In this document: in pieces, positions 1 through 7,026 of the stretch
Layout of the letters: every line of letters starts with the position of its first letter
Numbering within the stretch: the stretch's first letter is position 1
Assembly (NCBI GenBank): GCA_029237735.1
Contig: JAQZBU010000038.1
Location: forward strand, 1 to 64,000
Length of the DNA: 64,000 bases
Direction of reading: 5' to 3'
DNA from: Ramlibacter sp.
GTDB taxonomy: Bacteria; Pseudomonadota; Gammaproteobacteria; Burkholderiales; Burkholderiaceae_C
Translations under genes and position numbers: made by a program
The notes under the pieces: model-generated
Databases searched by the model: none
Told to the model about the DNA's origin: nothing
The model's input: only the letters and a program-made list of their open reading frames with translations

Positions 1-1
1 G

Positions 2-664
2 TCGCAGCCGCTGCGGGCCGAATTCGATGCCGACCGTGACCACAAGCGGCACGTGGCGTTGGGCAACTTCCTGCAACCGGTGCGGATGGTGTTGTCGCAT
101 GCAGGCTTGCGCATGCTGGCGGCCTGCTCCTTCCTCTTCTCCATCGTTCAGCTATCGCTGACGACGTACGTGGTGACCTTTCTCACCGACAGCCTGGCCT
201 ACGGCCTGGTCGCAGCGGGCGCGCTGCTCACGGTCTCGCAGGTGGGCGCAGTGCTCGGGCGCGTGGTGTGGGGCTATGCGTCGGACCGCTGGTTCGGCGC
301 GCGGCGCACGCTCGCGTTGCTGGCCGCGCTCATGGCGCTGTCGACGATTGCGACGGCGGCGTTGCAGCACAGTGCGCCGAATCTTCTCGTGGGCTGCGTG
401 TTGTTCATCTTCGGCGCCTGCGCGGTGGGCTGGAACGGCGTGTACCTCGCGGAGGTCGCGCGTCAGGCGCCGCCCGGCCTGGCCGGCGTGGCCACCGGCG
501 GGACGCTGGCGATCACTTTTCTCGGCGTGGTTTTGGGACCCCCGCTATTTGGCGCGGTATCCAACGCATCGGGCAGTTATCGCGCCGGTTTCGCGGCACT
601 TGCGCTGCCGCTGGCGATTTGCGCGGTTGCGTTGCTGCGAAGGCCGGGCGATCATCAGCAATGA
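2..664 (+). CDS. MFS transporter, C-terminal half (partial at left edge)
   Basis: The frame is open from base 2 into the window, so the true start lies upstream and only about 220 residues are visible. The visible part begins with a charged cytoplasmic loop (EFDADRDHKR) and continues with about six hydrophobic segments. A loop of the type GYASDRWFGARR after the second of these resembles the MFS signature G-x3-D-R-x-G-x-R-R. This is the C-terminal six-helix bundle of a major facilitator superfamily permease in the inner membrane. Substrate cannot be told from this half. A GTG at 53 is an internal codon, not a credible start. Family assignment is good; specificity is unknown. Confidence 0.8.
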   Translation, partial: SQPLRAEFDADRDHKRHVALGNFLQPVRMVLSHAGLRMLAACSFLFSIVQLSLTTYVVTFLTDSLAYGLVAAGALLTVSQVGAVLGRVVWGYASDRWFGARRTLALLAALMALSTIATAALQHSAPNLLVGCVLFIFGACAVGWNGVYLAEVARQAPPGLAGVATGGTLAITFLGVVLGPPLFGAVSNASGSYRAGFAALALPLAICAVALLRRPGDHQQ

Positions 665-810
665 TGCGGTTCTACGACGGCACCGGCCCGTAAGGTTGAC
701 GCGCACGCGCTGACGGCTTCATTGGTACTCATTTACGCTTCAGAACTCGATGGTGCGGCTGAACGCCATGGTTCAAGGCCGGACGTAGGCTGTCGCCTGC
801 TTCACCGACA

Positions 811-1533
811 ATGCGGCAAATGAAAAAACAAGGGACGGTAGTGAAGTGGGACGATGCCCGCGGCTTTGGCTTCATTCGCGCCGCAGGGTCAAGCGCCGAC
901 GTTTTCTTCCACGTGCGCGATTTTCGAGCGGCGGGCGGTTTCACACCGCGCCGGGGTTTGGCAGTCACGTTCGAAGAGATTCACGTCGGCGGCAAAGGCC
1001 CTCGGGGGATGGCGGTGCAGCCGGTCGGCGAGCACTCTGCGCCTGCACCAGCAGCCCGATCGCCCAGTCGCCGCCCAGCAAGGCGGCCTACTGGCCGGGC
1101 CGCCCCGGCGCCTCGTTCAGGATCGGTCATTGCCTTTCCGCTGATGGCGACCTACGTCACCGTTCTCGTCTGGAGCGTCTGGGCAAAGAACCTGCCGTGG
1201 TGGGTACTGCCGGCCTCCTTTGCCATCAACCTCTTCACCTTCTTCGCGTACTGGCAGGACAAGTGGGCTGCGGGCCAGGGCAACTGGCGGATCAGCGAGT
1301 CGACGCTGCATTTATGGAGCCTTGCAGGCGGCTGGCCCGGCGCCTGGTTCGCGCAACAGGTGCTGCGCCACAAGTCGAGCAAGCCGTCTTTTCGCGAAAC
1401 GTACTGGGCAACCGTCGTCCTGAACCTCGCCGCGCTGGGCGCTTCGATCTGGTGGTTGCCCGGTTGGCTGGTCAGTCAACGCGCCGATGCACCCATGGCG
1501 CTGGTCGCGCTCCTGGGTATCTTCCAGAAGTAG
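811..1533 (+). CDS. Cold-shock domain / DUF1294 membrane protein
   Basis: Residues 4-70 form a cold-shock nucleic-acid-binding domain with an RNP1-like GFGFI motif and a VFFHV RNP2-like motif. A Pro/Ala/Arg-rich linker follows at about 75-105. The C-terminal part (about 108-240) is a DUF1294 domain with three or four hydrophobic helices and the typical DKWAA and GGWPGA segments. This fusion is widespread in proteobacteria; its job is not established, although RNA binding at the membrane is implied by the architecture. ATG 820 is an equally good start, because the cold-shock domain begins there (MKKQGTVVKW). No operon partner is close by. Confidence 0.85.
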   Translation: MRQMKKQGTVVKWDDARGFGFIRAAGSSADVFFHVRDFRAAGGFTPRRGLAVTFEEIHVGGKGPRGMAVQPVGEHSAPAPAARSPSRRPARRPTGRAAPAPRSGSVIAFPLMATYVTVLVWSVWAKNLPWWVLPASFAINLFTFFAYWQDKWAAGQGNWRISESTLHLWSLAGGWPGAWFAQQVLRHKSSKPSFRETYWATVVLNLAALGASIWWLPGWLVSQRADAPMALVALLGIFQK

Positions 1534-1844
1534 GTGGAGCCACCGTCTTCGGCGTTGAGCGCCCTCACTTCATCGCGAGCGGCGGCATAGTCCGCCTTGG
1601 CTTTCGCGGCGGTAAGGCCGCTCTCAGGCATCTGCACATAGTTGCGTTGCAGCGACCATTCATCGGTGGGCGAGCGCTTCAGTGCTTCAGCCTTGATGAC
1701 GGCGCGCTGCGCGGACAGGACAGCGGGCATGGTATCGATGGTGATGTCGTCGGCATACGCGTTGCCGGCGGTCATGACGGCGGCAGCGGCAAAGGCGACG
1801 GCAGCAGTGCCCAGGCACAGGGAGGATGCGACGTTGCGGTTCAT
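1476..1844 (-). CDS. Small secreted protein, DUF4148-like, paralogue A
   Basis: A 122-residue protein with a clear Sec signal peptide (MNRNVASS, a hydrophobic Ala-rich core, then cleavage after NAYA). The mature part is short, polar and helical, starting DDITIDT. It is clearly paralogous to the product at 3150-3539: both mature proteins start ADDIT-D-T, and they share EW-LQ-N, AKA-Y--R-EV-ALNAED and a C-terminal A-MG---R. It resembles the DUF4148 class of small periplasmic proteins common in Burkholderiales, whose role is unknown. ATG 1844 was chosen because the signal peptide starts there; further upstream the frame is not protein-like. Function not recognised. Confidence 0.7.
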   Translation of the reverse strand: MNRNVASSLCLGTAAVAFAAAAVMTAGNAYADDITIDTMPAVLSAQRAVIKAEALKRSPTDEWSLQRNYVQMPESGLTAAKAKADYAAARDEVRALNAEDGGSTYFWKIPRSATSAMGASAR

Positions 1845-2034
1845 GTGTGACTCCTTCGAGCGAGGTTGCGATTCACGGCCGCTGCGGGCTTCGCTCAAAG
1901 TCCGCGTGGCTGGCCAATGAGTCGGCGCATCCTGCTGCTGCTTACAGCCGGATTTACGTTTACCCGTGAAAAAAGTCGTGCGCCACGCCGAATTCACCCG
2001 GGTGGGTGAACTTCAAGCTCGTCGGTTTTGACGG

Positions 2035-3054
2035 CTATGGCTCCCTGTACTCGAAGTTCGCGACCACGGCATCGGTCGCGCCCGGCCGCTTGATCTCCGT
2101 GCGGATGTTGTACACATTGCCGCTCGCAAACCGGAAGTAATTGCCCCAGCTCACGGCGTTGTTGGCCGCGACCGGGTTGAGCGCCTTGGTTTGCGTGCTC
2201 ATACCGTCCGAGACGCGCACCGTCACCTGTGCATCGCCTACCGGAGTCTGCGTCTTGTTGTCCGCCAGGGAAATGTTGAGGTGGTAATAGCCCTTGCCCC
2301 TGGGCACGTCCCTGGCTTGCGCGGCCCGCAGCGCATCGGCCCGCATCATGCCGAGGTAGACGTCCATTCCATCCACCACCTTGTGGTGCGGATCGGCGGC
2401 AGCTACCGGCGGCGGTGTCGGAACGGGCGGCAGGCCGTAATTGAACATGTAGAGGATGGCGCCGCGGATGTCCTCGCGGCTGAGGTCCGGCATGGCGCCG
2501 CGCGAGGGCATGCCGCCATGTCCGTGTACGGCCGAGGCCACCAATCGGTCCAGACCCTTGCCCATGCGCGGCGTCCACGCCGCGCGGTCTCCGATCTTCG
2601 GCGCCCCATCCTTGCCTGGTTGGTGGCACTTCGCGCATTGGGCCTGCACGATCGCTTCGCTGGTTCGGGCCGCGGCGGGTGAAGCGCTCAAGGGCTCTAC
2701 CCAGTTCCCGCCGGACTGGTTGACCATGTAGACGATGGCGCGCTGGATCTCGATGTCGCTCACGCCCGGGCTTCCGCCGTGGGCAGGCATCTTGCGGATG
2801 CCGGTGATGGCGTTGCTGGTCAGCGCTGTCAGGCCCTGCGAGGCGCGGGGAGCCCATGCGGCGGTATCGCCGATGCGCGGCGCGCCGTCCTTGCCCGGCA
2901 CGTGGCATCCGCCGCACACGGCATCGACCACCTCTTTGCCCAGTCGCTGCACGCGCTGGGCATCGGCAGCCGTGCTGACTGTCGAAAGTACCGCGAACAA
3001 TGCGATGGCAGGCAGCAACGCCCCTGCCCGGACGGCCCCAACTTGCGTAAGCAT
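2035..3054 (-). CDS. Secreted dihaem cytochrome c with C-terminal beta-rich domain
   Basis: A 339-residue periplasmic protein with a signal peptide (about residues 1-33). It has two tandem cytochrome-c5-like domains. The first has CGGCH and a Met ligand in KMPAHGG; the second has CAKCH and GMPSRG. Both repeat PGKDGAP-IGD--AW-PR, indicating an internal duplication. The last 110 residues contain no haem motif and look like a beta-sandwich (GYYHLNISLAD, VTVRVSDG). ATG 3054 is preceded by AAGGAG, which decides the start over the upstream in-frame codon. It probably shuttles electrons in the periplasm and may bind a ligand through the C-terminal domain; neither partner nor substrate is evident. 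It lies between the two paralogous small secreted proteins. Confidence 0.8.
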   Translation of the reverse strand: MLTQVGAVRAGALLPAIALFAVLSTVSTAADAQRVQRLGKEVVDAVCGGCHVPGKDGAPRIGDTAAWAPRASQGLTALTSNAITGIRKMPAHGGSPGVSDIEIQRAIVYMVNQSGGNWVEPLSASPAAARTSEAIVQAQCAKCHQPGKDGAPKIGDRAAWTPRMGKGLDRLVASAVHGHGGMPSRGAMPDLSREDIRGAILYMFNYGLPPVPTPPPVAAADPHHKVVDGMDVYLGMMRADALRAAQARDVPRGKGYYHLNISLADNKTQTPVGDAQVTVRVSDGMSTQTKALNPVAANNAVSWGNYFRFASGNVYNIRTEIKRPGATDAVVANFEYREP

Positions 3055-3149
3055 GGCGACTCCTTCACGTGCGGCGCAGCGCACTGCACCGTATAGAGAA
3101 GGCTACTCACACTGAGGGCCGCGGGCTTGACCTGTATCAACGATCACAT

Positions 3150-3539
3150 TCAGCGCTGCGGGCCTCCCATGATGGCGGTGTCGGCGGGGCGCGCCTTCAG
3201 CACCCATGGGGAGTTGGAGCCGCTGTCCTCCGCATTCAATGCGGCCACCTCCCGCCGCTCAATGATGTAAGCGGCCTTTGCCTGCGCGCTGGTGAAGTTG
3301 CTTTTCACCCTGGCCGCGTGGTTGTCTTGCAGCGCCCACTCGCTGGCCGCCTGCTGGACGAGCGCGGGCTGGGCTTTCACTATCGCCCGCACTTCATCGC
3401 GGCTGGCGACACTGACGAATTTCGTGGTGTCCATCGTGATGTCATCGGCCAGCGCGTCGGCCGGTGTGAAAGCAACGGTTGTGGCGGCGAGCGTCGCGAC
3501 GGCAGCGACGCCAATGGCGGACGCCAATTCGTGGTTCAT
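3150..3539 (-). CDS. Small secreted protein, DUF4148-like, paralogue B
   Basis: A 129-residue protein with a Sec signal peptide (MNHELASAIG, hydrophobic core, cleavage near DALA) and a short helical mature part. It matches the 1476-1844 product along its whole length. It is transcribed in the same direction as the dihaem cytochrome and lies upstream of it, 95 bp from the cytochrome start. The pair-plus-cytochrome layout suggests duplication of the small gene around, or together with, the cytochrome. No catalytic motif or cysteine is present. Function unknown. Confidence 0.68.
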   Translation of the reverse strand: MNHELASAIGVAAVATLAATTVAFTPADALADDITMDTTKFVSVASRDEVRAIVKAQPALVQQAASEWALQDNHAARVKSNFTSAQAKAAYIIERREVAALNAEDSGSNSPWVLKARPADTAIMGGPQR

Positions 3540-3786
3540 GTTGTCGTCTCCTGGAGCGGGGGTTGCTTTCGAGGCGTGGGTTTCGCTCGGTACCCTGCCT
3601 CGCGGGCCGCTGGTGCGGACGGCCCATGGCGAAGAGCGGTTGTGATTGATAGCGTTTGGTTACGGCTTTGCAAGCCCAGCCATAGGGAAATTTGGCAGGT
3701 CATCCGCGCGTAATCCGCGCCCGGCCTGAAGGGAGATTCAGCACAGCGTTGCCTCGCAACGCGATTTGCAGTCGGCTACAAACCAG

Positions 3787-4224
3787 TCAACACCGCAGCT
3801 CGGCAAAGCGCTTCTTGCTCGCGCTCAATGCACCGCCGGCGTTCAGAATCTCTTGCCGGTCCGGGCTCTTCATTCGCGCCTGCTCCAGCGGAATGCGCGA
3901 GTCCAGCCGCTCGCATTCCTCACGGTCCGTCTGAAGCAGCCGGGCGCGGTGGCGGCGAACCTGGAATTCAGCCGAAGTTTCACCCGGCAGGCGGCGCGTA
4001 GAGCGGGCCAACGCACGGTTCTGCTCGATCCGGTGCACGTCCACTTCCTTGGGGTTGGGCTTGCGGTGCACCGGCGCATCGTCGGTGTTGACGATGCGCT
4101 TGGAACATGGGTGCTGCGAGTATGACCTCGGCCCGCACTTGTAAACCACGACTTGCGCGCTTGCCGACGTGGCGGCGATGCACAGCATCGTGCCTGCGAT
4201 CCAGAGAATCGGTTTCAAGTTCAT
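3787..4224 (-). CDS. Secreted DUF4124-like protein
   Basis: 145 residues with an N-terminal signal peptide (MNLKPILWIAG to about ATSASA). The start of the mature protein, VVVYKCG-RSYSQHPC, resembles the DUF4124 domain found at the N terminus of many proteobacterial envelope proteins. The remainder is highly charged and probably helical (RIEQNRALARSTRR). It ends in a Cys. ATG 4224 has a purine-rich GGAGGAGGGG run directly before it. An in-frame ATG four codons upstream lies inside that ribosome-binding stretch and was rejected. Role unknown. Confidence 0.7.
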   Translation of the reverse strand: MNLKPILWIAGTMLCIAATSASAQVVVYKCGPRSYSQHPCSKRIVNTDDAPVHRKPNPKEVDVHRIEQNRALARSTRRLPGETSAEFQVRRHRARLLQTDREECERLDSRIPLEQARMKSPDRQEILNAGGALSASKKRFAELRC

Positions 4225-4333
4225 CCCCTCCTCCAACTGCTGAGCTTGATGCTACGCAGCTGCTGGGGGCAGAACCGTTGCCAATTGAAACGAAGCGTCA
4301 GCGCACAATCTGCTGGTTCCCTGATACGCGCAC

Positions 4334-4954
4334 ATGCCCGCCACTTCCTACAGCCCCGCCGCCGACCGCAACAAGCAGGTGATCCTCGACGTGCTGCGCC
4401 AGGTGCTGCCCGCGCGCGGCCACGCGCTGGAGATCGCCTCGGGCACTGGCCAGCACGTCGCCTGGTTTGCGGCCGCTCTGCCGGAGTGGACCTGGCAGCC
4501 GACGGATGCGCAGGAAAGCGCCCTGCCCTCAATCTCCGCAAGGATCGAGCAATCCGGTCTGGCCAACGTGCGCCAGCCCCGCCAACTTGACGTGCTGGCG
4601 CCACAGTGGCCGACGGACGGTGAGGCATTTGGCGAGCCCTTTGACGCGGTGTACTGCGCCAACATGCTGCATATTTCGCCGTGGGCTACCTGCGCCTGCC
4701 TGATGCAGGGATGCGCGCGACACCTTGCGCCGCGCGGTCTGCTGGTGCTGTATGGGCCTTACCTGGAAGATGACATTCCCACCGCCCCGGGCAATCTCGC
4801 CTTCGACAAGAGCCTGCGCATCCAGAACCCCCAGTGGGGCATCCGGCGGCTGGAGGACGTGAAGAAGGAGGCGGAACGCGTCGGGCTGTCCCTGCGGGAG
4901 CGGCATGCGATGCCGGCGAACAACCTGATGCTGGTGTTCGCCGCGACGCGGTGA
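4334..4954 (+). CDS. DUF938 family SAM-dependent methyltransferase
   Basis: 206 residues. The N terminus (YSPAADRNKQVILDVL) and the glycine motif LEIASGTGQHVAWFA at about residues 32-46 form the SAM-binding site of a Rossmann-fold methyltransferase. DAVYCANMLHISPW and GLLVLYGPYLEDD fit the DUF938 family, which also has the usual length of about 200 residues. Substrate is not established for the family. The gene is followed 38 bp later by the RIO-type kinase on the same strand, so the two may be co-transcribed. Confidence 0.85.
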   Translation: MPATSYSPAADRNKQVILDVLRQVLPARGHALEIASGTGQHVAWFAAALPEWTWQPTDAQESALPSISARIEQSGLANVRQPRQLDVLAPQWPTDGEAFGEPFDAVYCANMLHISPWATCACLMQGCARHLAPRGLLVLYGPYLEDDIPTAPGNLAFDKSLRIQNPQWGIRRLEDVKKEAERVGLSLRERHAMPANNLMLVFAATR

Positions 4955-4992
4955 ACCGAGCTCAGGCCGCTCCATGTGCCCGACAATACGTG

Positions 4993-5841
4993 ATGAGAAC
5001 TCCTCCCCGCCTGCAATCCCTCGTCGACGAAGGCCTGATCGACAGCGTCGTGCGCCAGCTGATGTCCGGCAAGGAAGCGATGGCCTATGTGGTGCGTTGC
5101 GGCGACCACACGCGCTGCGCCAAGGTATACAAGGAAGCCACGCAGCGCAGCTTCCGCCAGGCAGTGGACTACACCGAGAACCGCAAGGTGAAGAACACGC
5201 GCCAGGCCCGCGCGATGGCCAAGGGCACGAAATTCGGGCGCCAAGCCCAGGAAGCCGCGTGGCAAAGCGCTGAAGTGGATGCGCTGTATCGCCTGGCGGC
5301 CGCCGGCGTGCGCGTGCCCACGCCGTACAACTTCCACGACGGCGTGCTGCTGATGGAACTGGTCACGGACGCCGACGGTGACGCCGCCCCGCGCATGAAC
5401 GACGTGGCGCTCACCCCGGCCGAGGCGCGCGCACATCACGCGATGCTGTTGCTACAGGTCGTGCGTATGCTTTGCGCCGGCGTGGTGCACGGTGACCTGT
5501 CGGAAATCAACGTACTGCTGGGCGAGGATGGCCCGGTGATCATCGACTTGCCGCAGGCCATGGACGCGGCCGGCAACAACCATGCGCACCGCGTGCTGCT
5601 GCGCGACGTCGCCAACCTGCGCGGTTTCTTTGGTGGGTTCGCGCCGGAGCTGCTGCACACGCACTTCGGCCCCGAGATCTGGGATTTGTACCAGCGCGGC
5701 CTTCTCACGCCCGAAACGCCGCTGACGGGCCGTCACGAGTACGCGCACGGCGCTGTGGACCTGGGCGGCGTGCTGCGCGAGATCGACGACGCGCGGGCCG
5801 AGGAGTCGGCCCGTCGTATTCGGATGCAGGTTCCTGGCTAG
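4993..5841 (+). CDS. RIO1-family atypical serine kinase
   Basis: 282 residues. Kinase features are visible in order: a Lys in RCAKVYKEA (ATP-binding lysine of the RIO fold), a flexible-loop region KVKNTRQARAMAKGTKFG, MELVTD (hinge), VVHGDLSEINVLL (catalytic HGD-S-x-x-N loop) and VIIDLPQAMD (metal-binding D). The HGDLSEIN signature is diagnostic of RIO kinases, and bacterial members have this length. The cellular substrate is not known. ATG 4993 starts the conserved region; the frame further upstream overlaps the methyltransferase gene and is not protein-like. Confidence 0.87.
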   Translation: MRTPPRLQSLVDEGLIDSVVRQLMSGKEAMAYVVRCGDHTRCAKVYKEATQRSFRQAVDYTENRKVKNTRQARAMAKGTKFGRQAQEAAWQSAEVDALYRLAAAGVRVPTPYNFHDGVLLMELVTDADGDAAPRMNDVALTPAEARAHHAMLLLQVVRMLCAGVVHGDLSEINVLLGEDGPVIIDLPQAMDAAGNNHAHRVLLRDVANLRGFFGGFAPELLHTHFGPEIWDLYQRGLLTPETPLTGRHEYAHGAVDLGGVLREIDDARAEESARRIRMQVPG

Positions 5842-5845
5842 TTGC

Positions 5846-6049
5846 TCAGGCGCCTGACTTGCCGCTTTCGGCTTCCGTATTCGCTTCCGGCACGTCGGTG
5901 GCCGGGTTCGGTGCCTCGGGCGGCGGCGCCATCTGGGGTTTCTTGCCGGGTTGCACGGTTTGCGCGGCTCCCGGCTTCACCTCCTCATGGCGGTGTTTCT
6001 TTTCCTGCTGCACTTTCTTGTCGTGCATGATGTTTCGCTTGTCGGTCAT
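5846..6049 (-). CDS. Small hypothetical Lys/Pro-rich protein
   Basis: 67 residues, strongly hydrophilic: a Lys/His/Glu-rich first half (KKVQQEKKHRHEE) and a Pro/Ala-rich second half. No signal peptide or known domain. The start overlaps the end of csbD (6046) by an ATGA-type arrangement on the same strand, which is the main argument that it is real. It looks intrinsically disordered. No function proposed. Confidence 0.5.
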   Translation of the reverse strand: MTDKRNIMHDKKVQQEKKHRHEEVKPGAAQTVQPGKKPQMAPPPEAPNPATDVPEANTEAESGKSGA

Positions 6050-6228
6050 GAGTGCCTCGAATTCCGCAGTGCTTCCTTGACATTGCCGTAGGCGGTCTGC
6101 GCCTTGCCTTCGCCCTGTTTGGCCAGGCCCTTGGCTTCCTGGGTGGCATTGCCGGTGGCCTTGCCGACCTGCTCCTGCGCCTTGCCTGCGGTGTCCTTCA
6201 AGGCACCTTTCACTTGGTGCTTGTTCAT
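6046..6228 (-). CDS. CsbD family stress protein
   Basis: 60 residues with the CsbD pattern MNKHQVKGALKDTAGKAQEQ, followed by two further KG/AK-containing amphipathic repeats (GKATGNATQEAKGLAKQGEG). CsbD-like proteins are abundant general-stress proteins in many bacteria and their molecular role is unclear. The gene heads a two-gene unit with the 67-residue protein. A GTCCTAC heptamer lies about 110 bp upstream (6336-6342), a sequence that recurs upstream of other small stress-type genes here. Confidence 0.85.
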   Translation of the reverse strand: MNKHQVKGALKDTAGKAQEQVGKATGNATQEAKGLAKQGEGKAQTAYGNVKEALRNSRHS

Positions 6229-6370
6229 GGGATATCCTTTCTATGATGGGGGCCGGGTTGGCCCGCCTTCAAGTCATGGTGCGGCGTGGATGGGCAGCAA
6301 CACGCCGTCGGATGCGCCGTGTGATGATCTGTGCTGTCCTACGCGACGGGATCAGCAAGGCTCAGCGGCG

Positions 6371-6886
6371 CTAATTCGATCGCGCGCCCGCGCCGGCTTT
6401 CGAGCCGCCGTCCGCCAGCGGCACCTCGATCGGCGCCACCTCCACCGGCGCGACGCCGTCCTCGCGGGTGATGCCGATCTCACGCGCCGTAGAGGGCGAG
6501 AGATCGATGATGCGGCCAGGCACGTAGGGGCCGCGGTCGCGCACGGTCACCGTGGCGCTCTTGCCGGTTTCGAGGTTCGTCACGCGGGCCGTCGTGCCCA
6601 GGGGCAGCGTCTTGCTGGCGGCGTTGTCGCCACGGGGCTTCATGGGCGTGCCGTCGGCCATCTTGCGGCCCGCGAACTTGCGCGCGTAGTACGAAGCCTT
6701 GCCAACCTGTTTGCGCCCGGAGCGGTCAAGCTTGCCCTTGTGCATGTGCTTGTGCTTTGCGTTCGCCGGGGCGACTTGCTGCTGTGATTTCGGTTTGACC
6801 GCATCAGTAGCGCCACTGGCCACGCCGAGGCCAAAGGCCAGCAGGAACGTAGTGGTGCCGAGGCGGCGCAGCAGGTAATTCCTCAT
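6371..6886 (-). CDS. rlpA: RlpA-like septal ring lytic transglycosylase
   Basis: 171 residues with a signal peptide (MRNYLLRRLG to about ASGA). After a basic linker (AKHKHMHKGKLDRSG) the double-psi beta-barrel domain spans about 65-150: GKASYYARKFAGRKMADGT, TLPLGT-ARVTNLETGKS and VRDRGPYVPGRIIDLS, including the conserved catalytic-type Asp in DRGP. It lacks a C-terminal SPOR domain, so it is the short RlpA form. Such proteins act on denuded peptidoglycan. A TTG further upstream (7009) extends into the divergent glgB leader and was rejected; ATG 6886 starts a normal signal peptide. Confidence 0.85.
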   Translation of the reverse strand: MRNYLLRRLGTTTFLLAFGLGVASGATDAVKPKSQQQVAPANAKHKHMHKGKLDRSGRKQVGKASYYARKFAGRKMADGTPMKPRGDNAASKTLPLGTTARVTNLETGKSATVTVRDRGPYVPGRIIDLSPSTAREIGITREDGVAPVEVAPIEVPLADGGSKAGAGARSN

Positions 6887-7026
6887 GGTCGACAGGCAGT
6901 TTGTGCCGGGCCTGGCGCGCCGCCGGTCGGCCGCCTTCGCGAATCGCCGTAGGAATGCCCAGGCTGGGCCGTGTTGAGGCGCCCCGCCTGCCGCGCAACT
7001 GGGCCACAATGGTCGTCCAGGAATGG

